A DNA stretch of 64,000 bases from Microglena sp. YARC (lineage: Eukaryota > Chlorophyta > Chlorophyceae > Chlamydomonadales > Chlamydomonadaceae), in assembly GCA_022414725.1 (NCBI GenBank), contig CM039462.1, forward strand, positions 115,937,409-116,001,408, read 5' to 3'. Of the stretch, positions 46,750-56,286 are shown piece after piece. The notes beneath the pieces were generated by a model. It did not search any database and was not told the origin of the DNA. It worked only from the letters and a program-made list of their open reading frames with translations. A program made the position numbers and the translations under genes. Position 1 is the first letter of the stretch. Each line of letters starts with the position of its first letter.

Positions 46750-47202
46750 ATGTCTCCAAGACAACAAAGACAACTTCCATCAGAAATTTTAGAAAAAATT
46801 GGATCTCATTCGGATCTTATTACTGCACAAAATATTGCCATGGCGTTACCTTTACCAGAATTAAAGAAAAATCTGAATATCATAAGAAAAAAAATTAAAG
46901 AACTACAAGATAGAAGAGGGGAAATTACGAGGTCTACGGCAGGAAATCCTAGAGATGAAGATATGTACGCGTATGCAATGTTATTTAATGAATTTGATGC
47001 AATATCAACAATGCTTAAAAATATGAGACAACAAGACATAAACTCAATTTTAAAGTCAAAAATATCAGACTACCAGGAACCAGTTACATATGAACAAACA
47101 GACTACGACAATTATTTCGATAAATCGCCGTCACCACCAAATAAATCGCTATCGTCACAAAAAAAATCGCCGTCACCACCAAATAAATCATCGGCTAGAT
47201 AA
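46750..47202 (+). CDS. F-box-like small protein
   Basis: 150 residues from ATG at 46750; an upstream extension in the same frame is AT-rich and unlikely to be coding. Residues 6-35 (RQLPSEILEKIGSHSDLITA) fit the start of an F-box (LPxEIlekI). A helical region follows (ELKKNLNIIRKKIKELQDRR), and the tail has two SPSPPNKS repeats. F-box proteins recruit substrates to SCF ubiquitin ligases; giant viruses often encode them. The F-box match is short, so this is tentative. Confidence 0.5.
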   Translation: MSPRQQRQLPSEILEKIGSHSDLITAQNIAMALPLPELKKNLNIIRKKIKELQDRRGEITRSTAGNPRDEDMYAYAMLFNEFDAISTMLKNMRQQDINSILKSKISDYQEPVTYEQTDYDNYFDKSPSPPNKSLSSQKKSPSPPNKSSAR

Positions 47203-47354
47203 TTTTATTTATGTATCCATCGAATATAAATTGATTCCATGGATAACTTATAACAAGTCATTTTTGTTATAGGCAATTACACGGGGTCACAGGAATATTA
47301 CATAGGTAATACCCCATAAAGAAAAGGGAATGTGTACATGGATAGCAATACCAG

Positions 47355-47690
47355 ATGGCAGCAGACAACGAAGAAATAAACATTGCATTAGTAACACACG
47401 CATCAGTTGCAGATTGTGTAGGAGTTCAAGAACTCATCCGATTGGGCGCAGATGTGAAGTACAAACATGGTCTGGGGTTGCTCCTAGCTGCAGCTAAGGG
47501 ACATTCATACATCATCAAGATTTTTGTGAGCGCGGGGGTGGATGATCCACACACATTGAATATTGCATCCAGAATTGCTCTGGTCAACAAGCATTTTGAA
47601 GACGCAGTATATTTGCTTGCGTGGGCCGATATATATGCATCAGGGCGTATTACCAAGAATCACAATGCGATTACAGCAGACAATACATAA
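47355..47690 (+). CDS. Short ankyrin-like repeat protein
   Basis: 111 residues. GVQELIRLGADVKYKHGLGLLLAAAKGHSYIIK and IFVSAGVDDPHTLNIASRIALV fit two to three ankyrin repeats (VQxLIxxGADV, LLxAAxxGHxxIxKxLVxAG). Such proteins bind other proteins and are common in large DNA viruses, where they may pair with F-box proteins like the gene just upstream. It is much shorter than typical viral ankyrin proteins. Confidence 0.6.
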   Translation: MAADNEEINIALVTHASVADCVGVQELIRLGADVKYKHGLGLLLAAAKGHSYIIKIFVSAGVDDPHTLNIASRIALVNKHFEDAVYLLAWADIYASGRITKNHNAITADNT

Positions 47691-47786
47691 GTACGCGAGC
47701 TCCCAAAAACATGTGCAATATTAAAAGATTTATATTTAAAAAATCGAAGCGTACAAACAAACAACAAAACACACAACTACACAACT

Positions 47787-48779
47787 ATGAACTTCGATGG
47801 AGAATATGTCTATGTCATCGAGGAGAGGGAATTTGTAAAAACAGGAGAATTTATCTACAAAGTAGGAAGAAGTGCGCAAATTATCAAAAGAATGGCAGCA
47901 TACCCGGTTGGGTCCCATGTACATATGGTAGCCAAAGTTAACGATGCAGTCAAAGCAGAAAAGGAAATTTTACAACAACTAAAAAAATACAACACAATCA
48001 TACAACGAAAAGATGTCGGGACAGAATACTTCCAAGGAGGCATATGTACGATCATTACAGTCATATCACAAGTGGTCATTATGCTTCAAGGAGACTACGT
48101 GGATATACCGTTACAAGACGATGTATTCGACAATGACATTGAAGCAGAGGATATCAATACTGATACGTGTATAAGTGACACAGATGTCGTGGAGACACAT
48201 ATCAAAGACGAAGAAGGTTCTGACGATATGGTGGATAAGATACAAGATGATACAAACGCGAAAGAGAGCTATATTGATCCTATTGTTCTCGTTCACAAGT
48301 ACATTTCCAACATCAAAAGCGAATTACAAGGGACCTCAATATCTGCTATAGAGTTCTACGAAACTATGCTGGAAACAATCAATCTACCACGTAATTTCAA
48401 ATATAATAGTTTTACAACAGTCCTCAAGAAACACAAGCTTGGGGAAATTGACACAGTATGTGGACCTATGATCATATTCCCGGATGAGACTGAAGAAACT
48501 AACCAACCTTTTACTGAAAAAAACAAAAAAAAGAGTATGATAGATTTTGTTAACAAACATATTGTCAAAGAGAATGGATCATATTTCACTCTAAAGCAAG
48601 CTAAACAGGCTTTTATTGCAAGTGAATGTTTCAACGGTAAAGTATTGTCATTGAAAAATGACTTGCAAGAAGTCTTGAAATGTGTATGTCTGGACCAGAA
48701 AAAGATTAAAAGGAAAGTTGAAAGGAATGTATTCAGTGGATACAAAGTAGTGTCTTTTACTCACAATGTTACTATGTAA
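47787..48779 (+). CDS. T5orf172/GIY-YIG-type protein with D5-like C-terminal domain
   Basis: 330 residues. Residues 5-85 (YVYVIEEREFVKTGEFIYKV GRS then IIKRMAAYPVG, AEKEILQQL) match the T5orf172 domain, a GIY-YIG-nuclease relative often found with MSV199/KilA-N in large DNA viruses and mobile elements. Residues 100-165 are acidic linker. Residues 170-235 and 250-328 look like two related winged-helix units. The last (FVNKHIVKENGSYFTLKQAK, FNGKVLSLKNDLQEVLKCVC, LDQKK) is strikingly similar to the C-terminus of the D5-type gene at 49044-51467. Start chosen at the ATG followed by NFDGEYVYVI. It may be a homing-type or regulatory protein; catalytic activity cannot be judged. Confidence 0.75.
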   Translation: MNFDGEYVYVIEEREFVKTGEFIYKVGRSAQIIKRMAAYPVGSHVHMVAKVNDAVKAEKEILQQLKKYNTIIQRKDVGTEYFQGGICTIITVISQVVIMLQGDYVDIPLQDDVFDNDIEAEDINTDTCISDTDVVETHIKDEEGSDDMVDKIQDDTNAKESYIDPIVLVHKYISNIKSELQGTSISAIEFYETMLETINLPRNFKYNSFTTVLKKHKLGEIDTVCGPMIIFPDETEETNQPFTEKNKKKSMIDFVNKHIVKENGSYFTLKQAKQAFIASECFNGKVLSLKNDLQEVLKCVCLDQKKIKRKVERNVFSGYKVVSFTHNVTM

Positions 48780-48879
48780 TAGCGGTTTTTTCGTTTTGAA
48801 TATGTTTTTTCATGATATATATGTGTTTTGGTCCCTTTGGTCCCAATTTTTTTTATTTATACCTTCTTTTTTCTATATT

Positions 48880-48909
48880 ACCACTATATTACCCTATTAT
48901 TATAGTGGT
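48880..48909. terminator. Hairpin between convergent genes
   Basis: ACCACTATA and its complement TATAGTGGT are separated by 12 bases. It lies about 100 bp past the plus gene stop and 135 bp past the minus gene stop, a possible 3'-end signal. Confidence 0.5.
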
Positions 48910-49043
48910 ACCAAAGAGATAGAGATGGATATAGGTTTTACAAAGTCATACATATGACATCTCATCAATGAGAGTGAATGTGGGGAGGTTTTGAAAAACA
49001 GTGGACCCATTGGTACTTTGGTACAAAACATTTATCATGAACA

Positions 49044-51467
49044 TCAATATTCGTCTTCGTCAAATACACAGTCAGATACAACTTTATAACCCATAAATAC
49101 GTTCTTCTCGGATTTCCTCCCAACCTTTTTCTGGTCCAGACAAACACATTTTAGCACTTTCTGCAAATCATTCTTCAACGTCAATATTTTACCATTGAAG
49201 TATTCGCTTTTTCTGAACACATCTTTTGCTTCTTTCAATGTAAAAAAAGACGTGCCATCTTTTACAATATACTCGTTTACAAACTTGAATACATTGTCAT
49301 TCTCTTCTATATACATCAAACTATTGGATTTAACTATATTAGGCATCTCAAATTGATAGTCGTGGTCATAATTGTCCAGCAAGTATCGGAGAAACTCCAT
49401 CCGCACACATGGGTCATCCCGCATACGCCCTATGAATGTATCGTCACGTAAATATAAATTGTTAGACTTGTCAACTAAATCTTTTGTAACAAACTGAGAC
49501 ATGTAGTCGATCTTTCGGATTCTTCTCTTAATACCAGAATCGGACCCGTCCACCTTTGGTGAATCATTGCATAAAATAGATATATTGAACTGCGGCTTAA
49601 ACTTGATAATGTCATTAGAGTATAACATCCTAAACTGAATCTCCTCACCACCGGTCAGGTCTTTCATAATCCCGGTATTTATGATATCATCGTGATTGGG
49701 TTCTGTACAATATAGGATACGAGCACCTTTCCAATACTGAAATTCGGGCATCGGCTTTCCAGGATCAATCCTCTGTTTTGCAGTCAGCATTTCCACACCG
49801 AATTTTCTTGCATAGTCTCCGAGACACATTTCCAGAATTTCGAAGAACGTCGTTTTACCGTTACCGGCACTCCCCATATGCCCTGCATGTACGTGGAATA
49901 AGTTCTGACCAACATCACCTTGTAACTGACGAGCAAATGTCTTCACCATGTAATTTCGCTGATCTTCATTAGGGTGTAGCGTTTTCCAATACATTTTTAC
50001 TTGCTCATAGATGCTCTCGTCTTTCTCAGCGCAATAGTCGAATCCTACATTCATAGACACGTAATCTTCAGGTGAAGCTGATCTAAAAACACCCTCTTTC
50101 AATTCCCATACACCATTTTTGAACGCAATGAGATTCTTGTTTGTGTCTAGTAAATCGACAAAACCAACATGCTGCATACGCAAGTTCATATCTTTCAAAA
50201 CATGGTCTTTAAAAGGACCATTTTGAAGTTGCATCGCAAACCTTCCAATCTTATCACATTTTTGCTGGATGCTGTCGGCAGATGACGTTTTAGACGTATC
50301 GGATTGTAAATCATCAATTGTCAATTGTGACTTGAGCTTGCTTTCAGCTAACAAAAAATGACGGCGGACAGATTCTGATAACTCTCCTCTGGCGTGTAAA
50401 CCTCCAACGTCTTGTTTCCAAAGCGTACCATCGAAATTATACCAAAGTTTGTGGTATGCGTTTGCACAAACATAAACACCTTTTAATAACTTCTTAGCTA
50501 AAAGAGCCATTGCATGGTGCGATCCATTGTACTCTAAGATTTCATTGAAAAAACGTTTATTCATAACAACATTGTATTCATATGCATTGTCATATTTCGC
50601 CCACATATGAAGTGAACCAATCCCTAATCCGACATTTGACATCTTGAACCAAAGCGCGTCACATACAGATTCGTCATACTTGTTTGCACATTTACGACTA
50701 AACGATTTCCATTTAGAAAGACACGCATCACTAGAGTCAATATTATGGAGACACCAACCAACTCGCATCCAATCATCATAGTTATCAGCTCGTTCTGTAC
50801 TTAATATATTGACCAATGCACTTACTTCATCGTCGTCAACAAATGATGCAAAATGACAACCACCATCGCGTTTCGAGATTTTGCGAATTGTATTACGTGG
50901 TGTGTGGTCAGAGAGACTGTATTTGTAATATGACAAAAACAGTTCGGGCATGGGAATAGGTTCGTATAAACCCAACTCTTTCCCCAATGTCCATACTTTA
51001 TTAGGCGATGGTGGAATGGCAATCACACTCTTAGTTCCTGTCCGTGTAATAGTCTTGATGTCTATTGGAACAGTCATCATATTTCCATTGTCATCAATAG
51101 CTTTCATTTTACGAATAGAATCAGTTATACCAACGTCATCACACTCTGGTGTCCATTTCACATAATAATGCTTCCCTTTCTTGGTCTTGCACGAAACAGT
51201 ATCAAGCAACATTGGAAAATGAATTTCTAACTTCTCAACCCATTCTTCTTCATCAACATCTATGACAATCAAATCTTTGTTCAAAAGGAGGAGAGCGCCA
51301 ACATCATTACACTCTGGGATAGCTGCCCGCGCAGAAGCGGAAGTCCATTGACCATCTTTATGAGCATATTTTGGTATCTTGTTTGAACTACATGGCATCA
51401 AAAGACACCCAGGAAAAGATGAATCCAAATAATCTTGAAGCAAGTGTAATTTGGTTGTAACAGACAT
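49044..51467 (-). CDS. Primase-polymerase / D5-type SF3 helicase, intact
   Basis: 807 residues, ATG 51467, stop TGA. Residues 1-200 resemble an archaeo-eukaryotic primase (prim-pol) domain: LLLNKDLIVIDVDEEEWVEK with the acidic DVD pair, TKKGKHYYVKW, IDIKT and IAIPPSPNKVW. The middle fits the D5_N region. The SF3 helicase core is near residues 525-660: Walker A GSAGNGKTTFFEI (about 530), Walker B ILYCTEPNHDD (about 585), sensor-like FNISILCNDSPKVDGSDSG and arginine finger KRRIRKIDY. Residues 726-800 form the extra domain shared with the gene at 47787. Such proteins prime and unwind DNA at viral replication origins. All motifs are intact, unlike the SF1 helicase nearby. Transcribed divergently from 51574. 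Confidence 0.9.
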   Translation of the reverse strand: MSVTTKLHLLQDYLDSSFPGCLLMPCSSNKIPKYAHKDGQWTSASARAAIPECNDVGALLLLNKDLIVIDVDEEEWVEKLEIHFPMLLDTVSCKTKKGKHYYVKWTPECDDVGITDSIRKMKAIDDNGNMMTVPIDIKTITRTGTKSVIAIPPSPNKVWTLGKELGLYEPIPMPELFLSYYKYSLSDHTPRNTIRKISKRDGGCHFASFVDDDEVSALVNILSTERADNYDDWMRVGWCLHNIDSSDACLSKWKSFSRKCANKYDESVCDALWFKMSNVGLGIGSLHMWAKYDNAYEYNVVMNKRFFNEILEYNGSHHAMALLAKKLLKGVYVCANAYHKLWYNFDGTLWKQDVGGLHARGELSESVRRHFLLAESKLKSQLTIDDLQSDTSKTSSADSIQQKCDKIGRFAMQLQNGPFKDHVLKDMNLRMQHVGFVDLLDTNKNLIAFKNGVWELKEGVFRSASPEDYVSMNVGFDYCAEKDESIYEQVKMYWKTLHPNEDQRNYMVKTFARQLQGDVGQNLFHVHAGHMGSAGNGKTTFFEILEMCLGDYARKFGVEMLTAKQRIDPGKPMPEFQYWKGARILYCTEPNHDDIINTGIMKDLTGGEEIQFRMLYSNDIIKFKPQFNISILCNDSPKVDGSDSGIKRRIRKIDYMSQFVTKDLVDKSNNLYLRDDTFIGRMRDDPCVRMEFLRYLLDNYDHDYQFEMPNIVKSNSLMYIEENDNVFKFVNEYIVKDGTSFFTLKEAKDVFRKSEYFNGKILTLKNDLQKVLKCVCLDQKKVGRKSEKNVFMGYKVVSDCVFDEDEY

Positions 51468-51539
51468 TCTCTGTAGTGTATTATATATGTGTGATACACA
51501 TCCCTTTTGAAGTGAATTACTTGCGTTTATTGATTTGAA

Positions 51540-51573
51540 TCCACTTAAAAATTGAGCACGTATATATTACAAT
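51540..51573 (+). promoter_or_regulatory. AAAATTGA-like early promoter motif
   Basis: TTAAAAATTGAGCACG lies about 20-30 bp upstream of the ATG at 51574. AAAATTGA is the early promoter motif of mimiviruses. Only one clear instance was found near gene starts here, so it may be chance. Confidence 0.3.
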
Positions 51574-51951
51574 ATGGCATATACAGAATCAGGCCTAATG
51601 CAGACTTCAAATGATATGAAGGCCATAAATTATATAACCAAAACGAAATACAAAGCGTTTCAAGAACGTTTAACAACATATTTAGAAGAACACGATTTGA
51701 CAAATATTGCAGACGAAATTTTACATATGATATGCATTACGTTTATGTTCGACCCAAACAAAAAATCATGTGACAAGGAAAAGATAGCGCAAAAATGTTT
51801 AGAAACAGGAAAGACATCGTATGAAATATATTCCAGAAAATACTATACTGCTAATAAAGAAATCGTCGATAAACGAAATCTTGAATCTATGAGAAAACGC
51901 CGTGATATGAACAAGACCAAAAATAAAGAACAACTAACGTCAAAAGATTAA
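51574..51951 (+). CDS. Small charged protein, paralogue of the next pseudogene
   Basis: 125 residues. Contains IAQKCLETGKTSYEIYSRKY and TKYKAFQERLTTYLEEHDLT, LHMICITFMFDPNKKSCDKE. The C-terminal 30 residues are basic and helical (RKRRDMNKTKNKEQ). Family unknown. A diverged tandem copy follows at 51970. Confidence 0.65.
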   Translation: MAYTESGLMQTSNDMKAINYITKTKYKAFQERLTTYLEEHDLTNIADEILHMICITFMFDPNKKSCDKEKIAQKCLETGKTSYEIYSRKYYTANKEIVDKRNLESMRKRRDMNKTKNKEQLTSKD

Positions 51952-51969
51952 AAAATTTATATTTATATC

Positions 51970-52199
51970 ATGGCTAGTGCAATCAATATACAGGCTTTAA
52001 ACGAGAAGAAAGCAATCAGTGCCGTCGTGAAAACCAAGTACAAGGTACTGAAAGAGAAACTACAACATACCTGGAAGACAATGAGACGCTGCAATTAGAC
52101 GATATATTACAGGTCATATGTGACTCACTTCTATTTAACCCACATAAAACATCGTATGACAAGGAAAATAGTAATTACGGTAATGTGTCAGCAAAATAA
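51970..52199 (+). pseudogene. Frameshifted tandem copy of the 51574 gene
   Basis: Starts ATGGCTAGTGCAATC. The first frame holds KKAISAVVKTKYKVLKEKLQ. A one-base shift near 52065 moves homology to TYLEDNETLQLDDILQVICD then LLFNPHKTSYDKE, which parallels TYLEEHD...LHMICITFMFDPNKKSCDKE of the intact gene. The C-terminal half of the paralogue is missing. Confidence 0.8.
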
Positions 52200-52374
52200 A
52201 ATGTTATTTTTTTAAGAATCTACGGGTACGGTAGTATTAGCCGATAAATTTCCGTAAATCATAACACATTGTAATGGCGTATTGCTAATATTACATCGCG
52301 AATCTTACATGGTCACGATATGTAAACAGTTACACGAATCATCGAATGTAGTATATCGGGCAACAATAAGGTAT

Positions 52375-52397
52375 AAAAAAGAAGGTTCTTCTTTTTT
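52375..52397. terminator. Hairpin past the 52433 gene stop
   Basis: AAAAAAGAAG and CTTCTTTTTT flank a 3-base loop, about 36 bp beyond the minus-strand stop codon. Confidence 0.6.
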
Positions 52398-52432
52398 TGT
52401 TTTTTTTGTTTATCCCGCCTTTTTCTGAACAC

Positions 52433-52954
52433 TTATAGTGTGCTCTTGATAACATTAGTCATGCTAGCGACGATCGTATTGATCATCTCATAGTCCTTCG
52501 CGATAGTGGCTTTGCATAGCTTGTCGTTCATCACCTTCATACACTCGATGAATCGATCGTTTTTCCTGTCATCCATGGGAACAGTAGGCTCTGGAGTAGG
52601 ATCATCGCAATCGTCATCCTGAGGGAGTGGCATTTTGGACAGGACATGCAATATGTCTTTCTCTGTCTGTTTGACATGCTCAGAGTTAATCTTGATTTGA
52701 TTCAGCCTGGCTATCACCTTTTCAAACCCATGTGCATCTAACCCGTCCCATGGTTTATCGGGGTTTGCTTGTATAATCTCCATAGTTATGGCAGGGTTTC
52801 TGCTGATCCAATACCAACTCCACGGTTTGTCAGGATTGCTTTCGACAATGTCCCATGTTAAAGATGAGTTATGACTCAATAAACTCCAATCCCACTTGTG
52901 TTCCATACATTTGACCCGTTTAGAGATGTGCCTATTTATTTCCGTTGAAATCAT
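52433..52954 (-). CDS. NPDKPW-repeat protein
   Basis: 173 residues from ATG 52954. Residues 20-70 hold repeats WDWSLLSHNSSLTWDIVESN, PDKPWSWYWISRNPAITMEI and IQANPDKPWDGLDAHG. The NPDKPWxWxxLSxNPxIT repeat is known from mimivirus-like and other giant viruses, where its function is unknown. The remainder is helical and acidic (MPLPQDDDCDDPTPEP). This is one of the more specific pointers to a giant-virus origin. Confidence 0.75.
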   Translation of the reverse strand: MISTEINRHISKRVKCMEHKWDWSLLSHNSSLTWDIVESNPDKPWSWYWISRNPAITMEIIQANPDKPWDGLDAHGFEKVIARLNQIKINSEHVKQTEKDILHVLSKMPLPQDDDCDDPTPEPTVPMDDRKNDRFIECMKVMNDKLCKATIAKDYEMINTIVASMTNVIKSTL

Positions 52955-53026
52955 TATTATAAAAAAATATGATTGTAAATTTCTATAATAACTTGATAAT
53001 GATAAATGTCCATAAGTATCTTGTTG

Positions 53027-55618
53027 AATTTTCTCATTTCCGCTCTGAAAACCCTGTTATTCCATTATACTTTTGTAAAAAACTTATACTTTTCGTAAAA
53101 CTTATACTTTTTGTAAACTTTTCAAGAATATTTTGTTTCTTAAACTTTTCGTAAAACTTAAACTATTTTAGATTGTTGAATTTTCTCATTTTCCCCTTTG
53201 AAAGGCCTCAATAAGAAAAGGATAAATATACTTTTGTAAAAAACTTAAACTTTTCGTAAAACTTATACTTTTTGTAAACTTTTCAAGAATATTTTGTTTC
53301 TTATACTTTTCGTAAAACTTAAACTTTTTTAGATTGTTGAATTTTCTCATTTTCCCCTTTGAAAGGCCTCAATAAGAAAAGGATAAATATACTTTTGTAA
53401 AAAACTTAAACTTTTCGTAAAACTTATACTTTTTGTAAACTTTTCAAGAATATTTTGTTTCTTAAACTTTTCGTAAAACTTAAACTTTTTTAGATTGTTG
53501 AATTTTCTCATTTTCCCCTTTGAAAGGCCTCAATAAGAAAAGGATAAATATACTTTTGTAAAAAACTTAAACTTTTCGTAAAACTTATACTTTTTGTAAA
53601 CTTTTCAAGAATATTTTGTTTCTTAAACTTTTCGTAAAAATTATACTTTTTGTAAACTTTTCAAGAATATTTTGTTTCTTAAACTTTTCGTAAAACTTAA
53701 ACTTTTTTAGATTGTTGAATTTTCTCATTTTCCCCTTTGAAAGGCCTCAATAAGAAAAGGATAAATATACTTTTGTAAAAAACTTAAACTTTTCGTAAAC
53801 TTTTCAAGAATATTTTGTTTCTTAAACTTTTCGTAAAACTTAAACTTTTTTAGATTGTTGAATTTTCTCATTTTCCCCTTTGAAAGGCCTCAATAAGAAA
53901 AGGATAAATATACTTTTGTAAAAAACTTAAACTTTTCGTAAAACTTATACTTTTTGTAAACTTTTCAAGAATATTTTGTTTCTTAAAATTTTCGTAAAAC
54001 TTAAACTTTTTTAGATTGTTGAATTTTCTCATTTTCCCCTTTGAAAGGCCTCAATAAGAAAAGGATAAATATACTTTTGTAAAAAACTTAAACTTTTCGT
54101 AAAACTTATACTTTTTGTAAACTTTTCAAGAATATTTTGTTTCTTAAACTTTTCGTACAAGTTATACTTTTTGTAAACTTTTCAAGAATATTTTGTTTCT
54201 TAAACTTTTCGTAAAACTTAAACTTTTTTAGATTGTTGAATTTTCTCATTTTCCCCTTTGAAAGGCCTCAATAAGAAAAGGATAAATATACTTTTGTAAA
54301 AAACTTAAACTTTTCGTAAAACTTATACTTTTTGTAAACGTTTCATGAATATTTTGTTTCTTAAACTTTTCGTAAAAAATTATACTTTTTGTAAACTTTT
54401 CAAGAATATTTTGTTTCTTAAACTTTTCGTAAAACTTCAACTTTTTTAGATTGTTGAATTTTCTCATTTTCCCCTTTGAAAGGCCTCAATAAGAAAAGGA
54501 TAAATATACTTTTGTAAAAAATTTAAACTTTTCGTAAAACTTATACTTTTTGTAAACTTTTCAAGAATATTTGTTTTCTTAAACTTTTCGTAAAACTTAA
54601 ACTTTTTTTAGATTGTTGAATTTTCTCATTTTCCCCTTTGAAAGGCCTCAATAAGAAAAGGATAAATATACTTTTGTAAAAAACTTAAACTTTTCGTAAA
54701 ACTTATACTTTTTGTAAACTTTTCAAGAATATTTTGTTTCTTAAACTTTTCGTAAAACTTAAACTTTTTTAGATTGTTGAATTTTTCTCATTTTCCCCTT
54801 TGAAAGGCCTCAATAAGAAAAGGATAAATATAACTTTTGTAAAAAACTTAAACTTTTCGTAAAACTTATACTTTTTTGTAAACTTTTCAAGAATATTTTG
54901 TTTCTTAAACTTTTCGTAAAACTTAAACTTTTTTAGATTGTTGAATTTTCTCATTTTCCCCTTTGAAAGGCCTCAATAAGAAAAGGATAAATATACTTTT
55001 GTAAAAAACTTAAACTTTTCGTAAAACTTTTTTTTGTAAACTTTTTCAAGAATATTTTGTTTCTTAAACTTTTCGTAAAACTTAAACTTTTTTAGATTGT
55101 TGAATTTTTCTCATTTTCCCCTTTGAAAGGCCTCAATAAGAAAAGGATAAATATACTTTTGTAAAAAACTTAAACCTTTTCGTAAAACTTTTCTTTAAAG
55201 AATATTTTGTTTCTTAAACTTTTCGTAAAACTTAAACTTTTTTAGATTGTTGAATTTTTCTCATTTTCCCCTTTTGAAAGGCCTCAATAAGAAAAGGATA
55301 AATATACTTTTGTAAAAAAACTTAAACTTTTCGTAAAACTTATACTTTTTGTAAACTTTTCAAGAATATTTTGTTTCTTAAACTTTTCGTAAAACTTAAA
55401 CTTTTTGTAAACTTTTCAAGAATATTTTGTTTCTTAAACTTTTCGTAAAACTTAAACTTTTTTAGATTGTTGAATTTTCTCATTTTCCCCTTTGAAAGGC
55501 CTCAATAAGAAAAGGATAAATATACTTTTGTAAAAAACTTAAACTTTTCGTAAAACTTATACTTTTTGTAAACTTTTCAAGAATATTTTGTTTCTTAACT
55601 TTTCGTAAAACTTATACT
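53027..55618. repeat. 161-bp satellite array, about 15 copies
   Basis: The block TTGTTGAATTTTCTCATTTT recurs at intervals of 161 bp, with larger intervals (about 215) where an internal 54-57 bp subunit (ACTTTTTGTAAACTTTTCAA plus GAATATTTTGTTTCTTAAAC) is doubled. Plus strand is T-rich in the second half. A shortened unit lacks it at 53780-53830 and 55190. Fragments of the unit also follow the genes at 56890-56995 and 57840-57910. Confidence 0.95.
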
Positions 55619-55662
55619 CTCGCGCATCCATCTTGAAATCTTACGCGGATTCAATTTTGGGA

Positions 55663-56112
55663 ATGTCATCCCATGAGAAAGGCGTTGTAAATGTTATCAT
55701 TCATCTTGAACCCAAATCCAAAACATTTTGGGAGAAAGAAGTTGAAAAATTCAAAGAATACATATGGACATCAATTGAAGATGATGATCATCTAGAATTG
55801 AATCATGATAAATTGAAATTTTTTATAAAAAAGAACAAAAGTTTCGCATCTAAATACCATCAATTTCTCATTGATGCACATTTCTTTCTACTTATAATAG
55901 AACCTATTCATATATCAGACGTCATATACTATGATATCGGTGATTATATTAAAAATGACGACTCTATATACCACTTTAAGTTGTATGAAGTGTACGATTT
56001 TCTAAAATCATTGCCATTTTTTTATCTGTTGAATTCAAAATATACCGGTATGAATGACATATTGAAGCCGGTCAGAGAAGGTGGAAAGGTTGTATATAAA
56101 TTGAAAGCTTAG
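55663..56112 (+). CDS. Hypothetical protein, paralogue of fragment at 57001
   Basis: ATG at 55663 gives 149 residues; the frame is open to a TTG at 55633. Residues 20-45 are charged helical (KTFWEKEVEKFKEYIW). The C-terminal part contains FKLYEVYDFLKSLPFFYLLN, closely matched by LSELYEFLKSLPLLYLLN at 57001. Family unknown. It begins directly after the satellite array, so its promoter may lie in the last repeat. Confidence 0.6.
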   Translation: MSSHEKGVVNVIIHLEPKSKTFWEKEVEKFKEYIWTSIEDDDHLELNHDKLKFFIKKNKSFASKYHQFLIDAHFFLLIIEPIHISDVIYYDIGDYIKNDDSIYHFKLYEVYDFLKSLPFFYLLNSKYTGMNDILKPVREGGKVVYKLKA

Positions 56113-56286
56113 ACTCCGAAGTCAATTATGAAACAGCGACGGTAGAGTCGACGACATCTTATTTTTCACTACATATTTTTTTGAGGTGTCTGAGGAAAAA
56201 CTACTGTAGAAATTTTTGGAAACACGTGTAACCCGCGTCGGAATCCTTTATATTTTTTTATTAGTTTTTATTAGTTTTTAGCAAAG

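Noticed and set aside
53027..55618. CRISPR array or coding repeat (minus-strand KFYEKFKKQNILEKF frames)
   Set aside because: No spacers; frames are broken by indels in most units and follow from AT-rich repeats.
55633..55662. TTG start extending the 55663 gene
   Set aside because: An ATG ten codons downstream is the simpler start, and the extra codons lie at the edge of the satellite.
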